Assembly (NCBI RefSeq): GCF_905147365.1 | Contig: NC_056410.1 | Location: 7,353,501 to 7,417,500 of the forward strand | Reading direction: 5' to 3' | DNA length: 64,000 nucleotides | Source: Aricia agestis | Taxonomy: Eukaryota; Arthropoda; Insecta; Lepidoptera; Lycaenidae | Shown: one piece after another, positions 1-12,700 of the stretch | Numbering within the stretch: position 1 is the stretch's first letter | How the letters are laid out: every line of letters starts with the position of its first letter | Notes under the pieces: model-generated | Databases searched by the model: none | What the model was told of the DNA's origin: nothing | The model's input: only the letters and a program-made list of their open reading frames with translations | Program-made: the position numbers and the translations under genes

Positions 1-1002
1 TCGTATAATGAGCTGTTTATTGCTATCTGTTAAGCTATTACATCTGTCGCGCCCCTTTAATAGCATCGTAATGCTTTTGATCTGAAACCTACATCGGATT
101 TATTAATACTGAATACTATAAATATAATGCTATTCTAGATTATACTTTGAGAGCTTAGAATAGTCTAGTCGAGTGTGCAGACAGCGTCTATAACATTTGT
201 AACGGACTGACAAACAGACTGTCTCAGATTTTATATCCTCTTTTAAGTATCATCCCATTAATTGAAGGATTAAACCGAACATGTTTATATTAAACTAGGT
301 CAAAATCTTCATTAAATTGAAGCATGAGTGTGTCTACTGGCGATGGTAGAACTGCTTTCCATCAGAAGACGTTTGCCCCTTATTTTATATAAAAAAAAGT
401 TTATATACATTAATTAATATCCCTAAGCAGGTACGTCCTGCTTGTGCCAAATGCCAATCCGAGTAAAGTTAACCCTGTGCTATGTTCTTATTAACTTATG
501 AAAGTCATTCAATAAAATCACTGAACGCATTTACGCATAATTTGTTCAAATAATCGCGTTACATTAATTCGGTAATAAAGTAACCAAAATTACCTGGCGG
601 GGCGTAATTCTGTAACCAAAAAAACTGTTTTTCATGCAATAAATTAGTTTTATTGCGGAGAAGGTTGTACTAATAAATTATAGGGTCAATGAGACCCCAA
701 TACGAGTGATATAAAATGTACCGACAATATGTACCCGCCCATAGAGCGGGTTTATGACGTCGTAAACGTGTGGAACGAGTGTTTGATCGTGTTTTAGTGT
801 GTATTACGGGGTCTTAAGTACCCCATACGTTTGTATCATATTCATAACTATTGATTTATTGCGGAGTTGCAAGAGGGTTAACCGCGCGTGGTTCGGTCGT
901 TTCTTACTCTCATAAAGGTACGTTTTAATGAGCTGGTAATTTGTAGTTTGTGTTATTTGAATGTTTAGAATAAGTTAAGTCTTTACTCAGTAAACAAGCA
1001 CT
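1..1002. other. No gene or clear repeat seen
   Basis: AT-rich sequence with a slightly more GC-rich patch at 715-900. No coding frame, splice-framed exon or inverted repeat that I can support. It may belong to the first intron of the CenG1A long form. Confidence 0.5.
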
Positions 1003-1220
1003 AGGGTAAATGACTAGTAGATTGGACAGTACCAGTCATTGGAAAAAACACAAAAACACAATATTTATTGATGTTGCTTTAAAAATTTCCTGTTTTTAAA
1101 GTAAAGGAACGCCTGATTTTAAAGAAAAACAGGTAGTTTTTAAAGCAACCTTAATAAATATAGTGTTTTTGTGCTCTGTCCAATGACTAGAACTGTGCAA
1201 TCACTAGTCATGTTCACTCT
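1003..1220. mobile_element. MITE with AGGGTAAATGACTAGT termini, copy 1
   Basis: The left end AGGGTAAATGACTAGTAGAT is mirrored at the right end, and inner arms AAAAACAC...TTTATT..GTTGCTTT are also inverted. A copy sharing AACGCCTGATTTTAAAG and CAACCTTAATAAATATAGTG is at 26697-26881. Confidence 0.75.
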
Positions 1221-1403
1221 AGTTTCATCTAATATTCTTGTAGTTTTAATTGATTCTAAATTCAATTATTATATTATTCTGAATCGAAATTTCGTCATGA
1301 GACAGGACAACACAGGATGGTTTTCAATGTTAAAAAATGTACGGTCCTCGCACGACAGTTGAATTTTAAATTATTTATCATTGTATTATTGTATGTTTAA
1401 AAT

Positions 1404-3385
1404 AATAATATATTTGGCAGTATTTCACTACAAGTCATAACGACATTCTAAACGTAATAATTTTGACTCACATCCTTAATTTTTCTCTATTCTCTGGCTG
1501 TTTTCCTCGGGATTGGAAAAAAGCGAATGTCATTCCTCTACCAAAAGTTCCCAATCCCAATTCACTATCTTCCTTTCGTCCCATTTCTATACTACCGTTC
1601 CTATCTAAAGTTTTGGAGAACATCGCTCACCAGCAGCTCACTACTTTCCTGTTAGAAAACAACCAACTTAGCTCGATGCAGTCGGGGTTTCGTTCTGGAC
1701 ACAGCACCGTTTCCGCCCTCTTAAATATCACTGATGACATTCGGTGGGCCATGGAAAATAAATCCCTTACCGCCCTTGTACTTCTCGATTTTAGTAGTGC
1801 CTTTAATTCTATCGATTTTGATATTCTTCTCGGTATGTTACGGTCTCTAAATTTGTCCCCTTCCGTCCTGTCCTGGTTTAACTCCTATCTTAGGGGTCGG
1901 TCGCAGAGAGTTACGATCAACAATAATTACTCTGATTGGTCAGATCTCGATGCGGGTGTCCCTCAAGGCGGAGTACTTTCCCCGCTTCTTTTTTCCATCT
2001 TCATAAACTTTATTGTAAAAATACTAGTGTGTAAATTCCATCTTTATGCAGATGATTTGCAAATATACCAGCATTTCACCATACCCAATGCAGCTTCCGC
2101 CATTGCTCTCATTAATGATAACCTTAGACGTATATGTGAATGGGCGCAGTCTTTTGGTCTACTCATAAATCCCACTAAAACTAAGGCACTGTTAATGGGC
2201 AGTAGGCGGATGCTAGCTCTGCTTGATAAAGCTACTCTTCCTCCAATTATATTGAACGGCACCACGATACCTTTCTCCGACACTGCTAAAAACCTAGGAG
2301 TTATTTTTGATGAACATCTGTTATGGAATTCCAATGTGAGCAACGTTAGTCGTAAAGTTTATCACACCTTGCATTCACTCAAATTGCTGCAAAAGTTTCT
2401 ACCAACTCCTACTAAGATCTTATTAGCGCAGACCCTTATCCAACCCATTATCGATTATGCAGATGTTTGTTATTTAGACGCGAATGAAGATATTTTAAAC
2501 AAGTTGGAGCGACTGCAAAATCTTTCGATACGTTTCATTTTTGGCCTTAAGAAGTATGAATACGTGTCCGAATTTAGAAAGCAATTGCAGTGGCTCCCTA
2601 TTCGCTTGCGTAGAAATTATCGTATACTGTGTTTCCTATTTAATATTTTATTTAGTCCTACATCCCCTTCCTATCTGAAAGAGCGCTTCTCCTTTCCTAA
2701 CTTACAAAATCCGTCCTGTCGATCCTTTAGACGCACCCTTTTAGATATCCCTCCTCATCGTACTGACTTCTTTGCATACTCCTTCACTATTTATGCTGCT
2801 AAACTTTGGAATTCCTTGCCAAGTCAAATACGTGAAAGTAAAACTCTTGCACTTTTTAAGAGAAGACTGCATGAGCACTATTTAAGCTTCACCTAACAAT
2901 GTCACCTCAATCAAACCCCTAAAATTTTATATAAGTAATATATATAATAATATATATTATATATTATATGTATATGTATATTTACATATTTGTGTATTTG
3001 TAAATTTTAAAATATTTGTTTCTATAATATTTTATTTATATATAAGTACTTAATATGTAAGTAGGTACGTAATTATAATTATAGATTAGTATTACATTTA
3101 TATATTTATATTTTATTTTTATTTAATTTGTTATATGATAACAAATTATATAGTTTTCTGTTATTTTGCGTAGGTATTTATAATAATTATTATTTTTATG
3201 TAGACTCAATTGTTGTGTGCACTGATTTTTGTTACCTGTTTTCTAAATTTCCTGTAACAGGTCTACTGGAAGAGATTCCAATCGGAATAAGTAGTACCTT
3301 TGTACTGAAATGTATTTCTAGTTTTAAGACTTTCACTGTAAACATTTTTTGTGTACATAAATTATTAAATAAAAAATAAATAAGC
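1404..3385 (+). mobile_element. 5'-truncated non-LTR retrotransposon (CR1/Jockey-like group)
   Basis: The insert starts within the reverse transcriptase region and has no endonuclease domain. It keeps the whole remaining ORF, then an AT-rich 3' UTR (2897-3385) ending in an A/AATAAA-rich tail. The 5' boundary lies between about 1404 (first in-frame codon after a stop) and 1463. I could not find a clear target-site duplication. Confidence 0.8.
1463..2896 (+). CDS. Reverse transcriptase (ORF2 C-terminal part) of a non-LTR retrotransposon
   Basis: 477 codons are open with no frameshift. Motifs in order are DWKKANVIPLPK and SFRPISILPFLSKVLE (RT region 1-2), QSGFRSGHST, LVLLDFSSAFNSIDFDIL (catalytic Asp), GVPQGGVLSPLLFSIF, YADDLQIY (catalytic Asp pair), NPTKTK and KNLGVIFD. 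Then comes the C-terminal region with LERLQNLSIRFIFGLKK and the LWNSLP...F motif near the end. TTG at 1463 is only where the frame track begins; as a 5'-truncated insert it has no authentic start. The intact frame suggests recent insertion. Clade assignment is by motif style only. Confidence 0.9.
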   Translation: MTHILNFSLFSGCFPRDWKKANVIPLPKVPNPNSLSSFRPISILPFLSKVLENIAHQQLTTFLLENNQLSSMQSGFRSGHSTVSALLNITDDIRWAMENKSLTALVLLDFSSAFNSIDFDILLGMLRSLNLSPSVLSWFNSYLRGRSQRVTINNNYSDWSDLDAGVPQGGVLSPLLFSIFINFIVKILVCKFHLYADDLQIYQHFTIPNAASAIALINDNLRRICEWAQSFGLLINPTKTKALLMGSRRMLALLDKATLPPIILNGTTIPFSDTAKNLGVIFDEHLLWNSNVSNVSRKVYHTLHSLKLLQKFLPTPTKILLAQTLIQPIIDYADVCYLDANEDILNKLERLQNLSIRFIFGLKKYEYVSEFRKQLQWLPIRLRRNYRILCFLFNILFSPTSPSYLKERFSFPNLQNPSCRSFRRTLLDIPPHRTDFFAYSFTIYAAKLWNSLPSQIRESKTLALFKRRLHEHYLSFT

Positions 3386-3574
3386 TTACAAAATATCAAT
3401 TACCTATTGCAAAATGTCCCTTGAGACTGTACGTGCGTTTTTCTCGTAGTCGCGCGTTTTTCCTCGGCGCATGGTCATTGTCCGCCGACGACAGATTCGT
3501 CGCGCTGACGACATCACGGTCACGGTTGATGCGTCGAGGCCACGACAAATGCGACGAGCGGTGTAAGGTGTTTC

Positions 3575-3636
3575 AGGGTCAATTCTGACCGCGACGCTAC
3601 CGCAGATGCATTTCTAAAGTATGGAATTGACCCTAA
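3575..3636. repeat. Short hairpin of the AGGGTCAATT family
   Basis: AGGGTCAATTCTGACCGCGA at the left ends with GGAATTGACCCT at the right, related to 59190 and 61690. It sits beside an unexplained CpG-rich patch (3425-3575). Confidence 0.5.
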
Positions 3637-3913
3637 TAAGAAGATTGTTGCTTTTATAATCTGCAGGGTACTTAACACTGGAATGAAAAAAATGTGGTAG
3701 CTAGAGTCTGGTTCTGATCCCGATCATCCCGATATCGAATATTCATAAGTTATCATAATTCATATCCAGTAGATAAATAAAATTATTTTACGGTAGGAAA
3801 ATTATTAAAGAGGTTAGGACTTAGGTGCATTGTCATTATGGATGAAAACGAGAACTCTACATTTCCTCCTTATATTGAGATGTGAGTTGTGACACATTAA
3901 CTATATTGTAACA

Positions 3914-4254
3914 ATTTTTTTTTTTTTATGAAAGAAGTGGGCAAACGAGCAAACGGGTCACCTGATGGAAAGCAACTTCCGTCGCCCATGGACACTCGCA
4001 GCATCAGAAGAGCTGCAGGTGCGTTGCCGGCCTTTTAAGAGGGAATAGGTTAATAGGGGAGGGCAGGGATGGGAAGGGAAGGGAATAGGGGAGGATAGGG
4101 AAGGGAACTGGACCTCCGGTAAACTCACTCACTCAGCGAAACACAGCGCAAGCGCTGTTTCACGCCTGTTTTCTGTGAGAACGTGGTATTTCTCCGGTCG
4201 AGCCGGCCCGCCCGGCCGGCCCATTCGTGCCGAAGCATCGCTCTCCCATGTATA
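3914..4254 (-). mobile_element. SINE-like lepidopteran repeat, copy 1
   Basis: Begins with a T-run (poly(A) on the - strand), then GGGCAAACGAGCAAACGGGT, GGTCACCTGATGGAAAG, CGTCGCCCATGGACACTCG, an (A/G)-rich GGGAA block and CCGGTAAACTCACTCACT. It ends GGTATTTCTCCGGTCGAGCC and a short tail. The same order of blocks occurs at 8725 and, inverted, at 53093. It recalls lepidopteran SINEs (Metulj-like), which I could not verify. Confidence 0.75.
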
Positions 4255-4862
4255 AAATACACTTAATACACTTGTTATTGTTACTTCATAATAAAATATT
4301 TAGAATTTAATCATGTATTTATTACTTTAGAGTTTATATCCTCTAACCAAAGGAGAGAAGGATTTAGGTGCAAAACACTTCTTTCACTTTTAAGTCTCAA
4401 GTCTCTTCGTGTGTCAATAAGTCGTGTCGTCTCACGTTTTGTCTCCAGTTTCGTGGCCCCACCTCGCTGGTCGTTCAATGACAGTTGTCGTTGCGTAACT
4501 GCCGGCACGAGCGCTTTTTGCTCCACTTTGCTCGTTGCTTATTGCCTCGCCAGCAACCGGCTACCGGCGAGGTAGAAAGTGGATAATGCCATGATAATGC
4601 TATTCGGTATACCTGTCTCGTGTGTATGATCGATAGAATAGCAATGCTTGTTGTGTGTTAGGTAATTTCGTGACGTTGACATTGTAAGTGTGGATTAAAG
4701 ATTTTCTTTGCTATACTTGTAAGAGATCTCTAGTATTTAACTTTAGAAAACTTATGAGTTATGAGTTATGACACATTTTAGGTCGCTATTATTGTTACCT
4801 ACGCTACGCTATTATTATTGTACCTTTCCATATTTAAATCGCACCATCATAATATATTATTA
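4255..4862. other. Nothing supported
   Basis: Non-coding. The 71-codon - strand frame at 4311-4526 has no recognisable features. Confidence 0.5.
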
Positions 4863-5421
4863 CTAGCGACCCGCCCCGGCGTCGCACGGGTATAAATTAT
4901 ATAGCCACTGAAAAAATGATTAAAATCGATAGCCTATGATCCTTCACGTGGTCTACTTCTTATCTGTGCCAAATAACATAAAAATTGCTCCAGTAGTTCG
5001 CGAGATAAGCCCTTTCAAATAATTTCCCCCGTTTTTTCCACATTCTTCTATTAGTCTTAGCATGATAAAATATAGCCTTATAGCCTTCCTCAATAAATGG
5101 GCTATCTAACACTGAAAGAATTTTTCAAATCGGACCAGTAGTTCCTGAGATTAGCGCGTTCAAGTTAGCTCTTTCAAATAATTTTCCCCGTTTTTTCCAC
5201 CTTTTCCTCTATTTATTCGCTCCTATTAGTCTTAGCGTGATAAAATATATTTTATCACGCTAAGACTATAGGCTGTAGCCTATACTATAGCCTTCCTCGA
5301 TAAATGGGCTATCTAACACTGAAAGAATCATCAAAATCCGTTGCGTAGTTTTAAAGATTAAAGGGAACAAAGGGACAGGAGGGAAAAAAGCGACTTTGTT
5401 TTATAATATTATGTATAGATA
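4863..5421 (+). repeat. RTE-like LINE 3'-end repeat, copy a
   Basis: Starts ACTAGCGACCCGCCCCGGCG and ends AAAGCGACTTTGTTTTATAA with a short TATAGATA tail. The same sequence, inverted, is at 20075-20412. It contains an exact spacerless palindrome at 5228-5267. Confidence 0.6.
5228..5267. repeat. Perfect spacerless 40-bp palindrome
   Basis: The 20-base arm AGTCTTAGCGTGATAAAATA is followed at once by its exact inverse, inside the repeat copy at 4863-5421. Confidence 0.95.
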
Positions 5422-6198
5422 TAGATATATGTTTGATATGATTATTTATTTGTGATCCGTGAAAGGGCAGAACAACAAAGGACAAAAATATAAAGACAAT
5501 CGATTTCCTCTTATCGAACTAGAATAAGATCTATTATAAGAAACGGTAAGGAAAAGTATCGTATACAGTTTACTTAATTTAAAATAATAAATTATAGGAG
5601 TTAAATTCAGGCTACCTATTTCGGTAAAACGATATCGCTACTAAAGTGACATGGATACAGCATACTTTACGATGGAACCTCATATTCCCGAGTTATTTAG
5701 TATCCATAAAGTATTGGCCCATGGGAAATTCTGTGATGGCGGTACGCGGGTCTCGATGTCTTTTTCATGTCTTTTAAGAAAAAGGACGCGATATTTTTAT
5801 TTAAATTACGTTTTTTTTTCTGATCCCTGGGACACGCGAGATGGAAATTTGTTTTGATTAGCTCGTTTTTTATTCGATGTGTCTGAATAAGAAATGTCGG
5901 GAAGATCTCTCGGGATGTGTGTAAAACTCCATCATATTTTTGAATACTCCAGGTTGAGGGCTCAGGCTAATACATCTTGCTGTAGGTACATGTGCAATAT
6001 TATGTTGGAAATATTCCAGCTTTTCCAACAGAAAAGCTACTTGATGGATAACTTGGAGACAAGAACACGGATTAGCGTTAATCTGGAGAACCTAACATAA
6101 TTAACATATTTTGAATTAATAAAGTCATTAAAATTCAGATATAGCTACTAATTTTGAAAATATCAGAAGTCATCTTATAACCGGCCATATACTAATAT

Positions 6199-6469
6199 AC
6201 AGGGTGTAACAAAAATGAGTGATAATACTTTAGGGTGTGTACGTGTTCCTTGTAGAGAGTTCACTTTGAAAGTAGCAGCGCTGAAAGACCTACATTTTTT
6301 TCACTTTTGTATGGGAAAACTAGTGAGTCGTGAGCGTGACGCTCGGGCCCTTGCCCATACAAAAGTGAAAAAAAAACGTCTTTCAGCGCTGCTACTTTCA
6401 CAGTGAACTCTCTTCAAGGAACATGTACACACCCTAAAGTATTATCAGTTATTTTTGTTACACACTGTA
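6199..6469. mobile_element. MITE with ACAGGGTGTAAC termini
   Basis: Inverted arms of about 110 bp: ACAGGGTGTAACAAAAATGA at the left, inverted at the right (GTTACACACTGT). They include the internal block GAAAGTAGCAGCGCTGAAAG. A decayed relative lies at 27806-28020. The short frame here is a shadow. Confidence 0.85.
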
Positions 6470-6582
6470 TAATATTCTGTGGCCATAGTTTGATTCGTTA
6501 ACTATGAGAAATCACTCAAGAACTAATTAAATAATCTAATACTTTTTCAATACCTGTTTACCATTTTTTTCTCTCTTTCCAG

Positions 6583-6729
6583 ATTCCTTCGTGAACAGTC
6601 AAGAATGGACGGCGTCGAGAGGCGTAACAGAGCTCAGGGTGGGAGTTCTGGGCTCCCCCGACAGCGGCAAGTCAGCCCTCGTCCACAGATACCTCACAGG
6701 AGCATACATGCAGGAGGAGAGTCCAGAAG
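6583..6729 (+). CDS. CenG1A: CenG1A coding exon: start of GTPase domain with P-loop
   Basis: The acceptor is a pyrimidine tract ending in AG at 6581-6582 and the donor is GTAAGT at 6730. The frame reads ...FVNSQEWTASRGVTELRVGV, then LGSPDSGKSALVHRYL and TGAYMQEESPE. GSPDSGKS is a G1/P-loop (GxxxxGKS). The match to insect CenG1A from memory is close, including the residues before the P-loop. The exon begins with two bases of a split codon, so it is not the first coding exon. A 270-bp MITE ends about 110 bp upstream. Confidence 0.95.
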
Positions 6730-9700
6730 GTAAGTGAACTTTTGCTGTTTGAGTATCTTTTCTGATAAAGTGTGTGAAAGTCGCAGCAGAAGTTGGTAGG
6801 TAGTGGTATGTGGTATTTATTTCTATCATAATATTTGATTATTCAAGTTATGTCACACCGGCCATCGTCAAAGAAAATATTAGCTGCAAATATTTTAACC
6901 TGAGCGCCATCTACTAGCGGATAGATAAACTATGCGTGGCGCACCATCTAGTTTTACAACGTTAAACTAACTCTGTACAAGTCTGTCTGTGAATGAAAAA
7001 AGTACCGCTAGCCACCAACAGATGGCGCTTATATGCCGCCTGTTTAATTGAAACTTAAAATCAAAGATGGCGTTGTGTGTGTATTAATTAATTATAATTT
7101 ATATGATATTAACATAATAATATTTGGAGTGGCAATAATTTATTAATTTTTGAAAAAAAATACATGGAGTGCCCCGGTCCACAGGGCTCAGGTTTGAAAT
7201 GACTCAAACGATTTTTTCTATGTCTGTTCACACGCATGGTTTAAAGGGGGCTATGGTAAGTGAATTTTAAACGTTTCACCTACTGTGATTGTAGCACCTT
7301 CAAAGTACCTACCTAATAATTATAGTGCAAACCTTTAATACAGCTTTTAGATTACAATCCAAATCTTACTCCCCGAACCATGCATGCTAGGGCGTTCTTC
7401 CGAGCTTACTCCTTATTTCACTCCACCAAACTATGAAAATAAGGTGCACTAAAATCATATCTTCAATATTTCAGGAGGACGATTCAAGAAGGAGGTGATA
7501 ATAGACGGGCACAGCTACCTGCTCCTCATCAGGGACGAAGGTGGACCTCCAGAGATGCAGGTTAGTGTTTCTAGTTGATACGAAAATGAAATCTGATTTT
7601 TCTTTCAAATGAATTTTCAAGCTTTTTGGGAAAATCGACAATAAGCTTTCGCCAGCTTTACCCAAAACATCGAGAAGAAGGGTTCTTGTTTATTTTAATT
7701 TTAGCAAAAGCATGGCAATTTGGGTTTCAAAAAAGTGAAAACCAAAAACTGTATTTTTTGCGTAGAACCACAGAATACATATTAGTAACAGTAGAGCTAG
7801 AAACTTGTATGATGAAATAACTTGTGAAAACAGCCTGTGTTTGTAAATTTTACCATTCGTATGCCAACTGATGATTTAGTAATATTGATTGGTCATTAAC
7901 CATGATTAGGCATTTGTTAGATAATAACTTGATAAGATCTGGGTGATGTAAGATGAAAGTGCCTCGGCAAACCTCTCACTTGGAGTAGGAAAACATGAAA
8001 CTAGCTAGATATAAACTAAATATGAGAATAAGTTGTATAGAAATACATAATACTATTATTGAATCATCAATGGTACAAAATGCCTAGATGCATTCCTTGA
8101 CTCTTGAGTTGCAATCACGTTGCAACTTACTATGGTACAACGCTTATAATATGTCTTAAAAGCCAGCATGGCCAAGGTAGAGAAGGTTTCTTTATATTGA
8201 AGAATTTACAAAAAAAAATATTTAAAAAAAAAAACAAAATCTGATAGATTTTACTTTTAAATTCAGTATTTCTATTTTTCACATTTCTGCATTGAAGACT
8301 GATTATAATTCTGCAATCCTCATCTACTAGTATCATGTATATTGTATACTGTACTCGGCGAAGCATGGCGGTAGCGGTCATTGACTCCCTATCAAAAACA
8401 TGTCATTTTGTTTATAAACCGCGATTGACAATGAAGTGTCAGATGTTGTCAATCGCGGCTTTGTATAGAAAATTACAAGTTTTTGACAGGGGGTCAATGA
8501 CCTCTACCGCCATGTTTCGCCGAGTACAGTATAGTAAGCGTAATAGTCGCTAAAAGCTCACATCGTTTAATGACGAAACTAGGCTATTATGAACAGTAGC
8601 GGAACGGGAAGGATAATATTAGTGCAGCGCATGTCATGAGCATGTGTGCTGATTTACTTTGATACAGCAGCTTGCGCCAGTACTGTATAAAAATATCATA
8701 CAGTAAAGTAACAAACTTGTCCTTCTTTTTTTATGAAAGAAGGGGGCAAACGAGCAAACGGGTCACCTGATGGAAAGCAACTTCCGTCGCCCATGGACAC
8801 TCGCAGCATCAGAAGAGCTGCAGGTGCGTTGCCGGCCTTTTAAGAGGACATAGGGTAATAGGGGAGGGTAAGGATGGGAAGGGAAGGGAATAGGGGAGGA
8901 GAGGGAAGGGAATTGGGCCTCCGGTAAACTCACTCACTCGGCGAAACACAGCGCAAGCGCTGTTTCACGCCGGTTTTCTGTGAGAACGTGGTATTTCTCC
9001 GGTCGAGCCGGCCCATTCGTGCCGAAGCATGGCTCTCCCACGTATAATCAAACATGCTCATCATCTGAGACAAGTTTTTTGCCTAAAGGGGCGCCAAAAT
9101 CCTTTTTTTGCACACATGCGCCAGTAGCCCTTACGGGGGCCCCGTGCGACATTGTACTCCATTGTAGGCTATTGGCTTCTTACAAGTGTTCTCTAATCGT
9201 ATAAATTATTTGACGATATTGCATTCGGGAATTAAATTCAACATTTTGGCATAACTGTTGGATGTTAAACACGCTTGTCACACGACGTGCTGTTTTCTAA
9301 TCCAGTGCCTACTGGCACTGGAATCTGGATTGTGGTGCTGGCGCTAGCAGCTGTATCAATGTAAAACAACATTTTATGGTGATGCTGCAACGGACGGCGG
9401 CGGACGCATTATTTTGGACAATTGGACCCGCCCACACAGATGTTTGGCGGTTCCTTGTAAATTGTAATCCTAGTTGAGTAATACTGTAATCGGAAGATGT
9501 TCAAACAATGCCGCAATACAGTACCTACGGAAAGAGCAGAATATTCTAGTATTAAGTATAATATTATTGTTTTAGTATATAAGGTGTTGCCCGCAACTTG
9601 TCCTTCCCCAGGATTCTAAAATTTCCCTATAATTATTGTTGTACTGTAGGCTATAATTTATTATACAACTAAAAGTTTTAGTTGAAGAATCCAGAAATTG

Positions 9701-12700
9701 ACAGAGTAGCGGCGACCGCCCAGAGCCCCGGATAAAAGGGGGCGATGAAGGCAAACAAAAGGGCGCCAAATTTTTTCACCACTATACACCCTGGGCGTTG
9801 GGCGCTGGTAGTGTTAAAACCGGTCCTGCGTCGTATCCTTATACTCAGTCAGTATTTCTTTTCTTTCGCATTTCTACTGTGGTCATGCTAAACGATGAAT
9901 CATGATATTAGTGATTTCAAAGCTAAGGGAAGTACTATTTTCAAGTATCTATGTGTACACTGTTGCTCATAAGTGTATGCTACCGTTCTGAAATTCCAGC
10001 AAAGCTCTTTGAACGAGCTATTTCTGAGCTATGTTTGATTATGCAGTGAGATTAGTTCATTTTAATTAAACTTTGGGAATTGGAAATTGAATTTCCATCG
10101 AGATTAGTTCATATTAGTTGGCAACTGCCGGAGGTGTGTTATTGGGGATTTATATTTTATGTATCCCACGAACACCGTACATTGTTTTGAAGGCAAATTG
10201 AAGAATTTTTTAGTCCAATCTTTCTCTCTTACCATATTTTTACCACAATCATGGGGTTTTAATGCGTTTTCTTAGGGTAAAGCCAAACGAGCGACTCACA
10301 ACTGCTGCTGCTGCATTCAGTTTGATACAAAAGTCCTGTTTGATTCACACGAGCCGCGAGCGTAATTTTGTGAGTCATGATTTGTATGAAAAATTATTTG
10401 CGCGGCAGAAATTCTGCGACTCACGAGTCACGACTCCCGACTCCCAAAATTACGCTCGTTTGGTTTCACCCAATGAGCAGGGAGGAAGGTTTATACCTAT
10501 AATATAATTTTAGAGGTTCTGTCAATGTTCACGCGTTCGAATCCGGGGGAATCTGGAATTTTCCGTGGATGCGATAGAAAGATGATGATGACTTTTCATT
10601 ATCTACTGCGACAGTAAGTCTAGCGGGTAATAATTACAATCTCTTAGCAAATAAAATATTAAAAGAGATTTCTTTGCGATCTCTCTCTTTAATATTTAAA
10701 ACAAAATGCTAAAGAGAGAAAATAAGAGGCGTTGCTTTCGTGTCAATAGTTCAAGGTTTTATAGAGACGTAGAGGACGTTCTAATATTGTATCAGATTTA
10801 TTCAATAAAAAACGTAGCCTTGACTTTTGCGTTTATAGAAAAAAGTAACTCGGAATTACGTTGCGAATAGCGACAAAGGAAAAAAGTTACCTAACATTTA
10901 AATATCTTGCCGTTTTATAACATTTATCTTTGAAATTGCAATATATCATGGACCATGTTATGGAAGATCATCCTTTAAACGAGCAATTCTTGTACACACA
11001 CATATAGTATAACAAAAATGAGTGATATTATATATATATATACCTAGCCCCCCTTAATTTTATTTATTTTTTTATTTTATTATATTATAATATTATTATT
11101 AATTATTAAAGTACACATATAATTAAGACCTTTGTGAAAATTTCAAGTGCCTATCTGTTGCCGTTTCTAAAATAAAATATATTAAAAAATTATAAAATAA
11201 AATCACGTTTATTGTATGCGGCGGAATTGTGCTATGACGTCACAAGCGGTCGCGGGACTGTTAGCGGGACTCGATTTTTTCGAAACTTTGAATGCCTATA
11301 AAATCAAAACTACAAGGTATTTTTGACTGCAACAAAAACTAGTGTACTTTTATACATACAGGCTTTACTGTGACAAAAATTCAAGCAATTTGGCATACCT
11401 AGTAACATTCTCCATTAAAACTAGCTATTTGACCGAGCTTTGCTCCGTATTCGATAAAACACGAATAAAATGACATTTTCTAAAAATGGTTCCTAGATCG
11501 ATTCATCGCCCATGAAACCCCCTATATACTGAATTTCATGAAAATCGTTGGAGCCGATTCCGAGATTCCAATTATATATACAAGAATTGCTCGTTCAAAG
11601 TTATAAGATTAAATTAATAAAATATTTACCCCGTCTTTGTAGAGCGTTGATTTTTGTAGCTTTGTAATTTGTGTATGAATTATTAAGGCTAACGTGGACG
11701 GTGGAGCTATATTTAGTAGAGGCTCACGGCATTTTGTGACGTCACATTTACCGGGAGTATGCATAATGCACGGGACCTTCGGTGCCAAGTTATTTCTGAC
11801 GTGACGTCACAGCAAAGGTTCGATGCAGATGAAAATAGCTTGAGAGTTGAGACTTGAGATTAATGATAGGTAAACTTCTTTTTGACTTGACTGTTAAGTG
11901 GGCTGTGGCTGCTTCTTCTTTAGAGGGGAAACCTTAGAGTCTACAATCTAAAATCTAGAATAATATGTAGAGATTTCGATTCCGATCTTGTACTGCTTCG
12001 CCACACCTGTATAGTAGGTATTCACAAAATACACAGTAATTTATTACAAAACAAAAATTATAATATTACTATAGTGGTCCGCCGCGGCTCCGCCCGTGGT
12101 ACATAGCCTATAGCACTCAGGGACATCAAAGTCCAGTAATTTCTGAGATTATCGCGTTCAAACAAAGTAACAAACTCTTCTTTATAATATGAGTATAGAT
12201 TATGTTTTATATTTGACTTTAATTGCGTTTTTTGTCTCGCCTGATCTATTTCAATTTAAAACCACCATTATGATACAATGACGTCAATTTTAATGGGTCA
12301 CAGTTTTCACGAATTCCGTACACTTATCATACCTCTTTAATCTATTTTTAATTTGAAGTAGGACGTCGAGCCCGGCGGCCGTAGTCCTCGCGTCCTGCCC
12401 ATTATGGTGTTGCCAGCACTCCGGTAATTGCGACCCACTTTTCACGCAAAACGTACAGGAAAATGGGTTTAAAGTGTAAATTGTAGGTTCAGTCTGGCAG
12501 CACTGGCGTCTGGAATAAGGATAGGAATAACGCTTGATAACAATAAATTGATTCGTGGTCTAAAGAAGACGTATTTTTGTTATCTTTTGAAAGATTTTTT
12601 AAAGGCAGAGAGACTAGTACCCCTTAAGAGACTTGTTGACTTGAGCTAGATATTGTTGTCATGATTAATAAATATCTAGATTCTAGGCATTACAATAAAC

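Noticed and set aside
10525..10555. tRNA-like GTTCGAATCC box
   Set aside because: Only a T-loop-like match; no acceptor stem, D-arm or anticodon arm can be drawn upstream.
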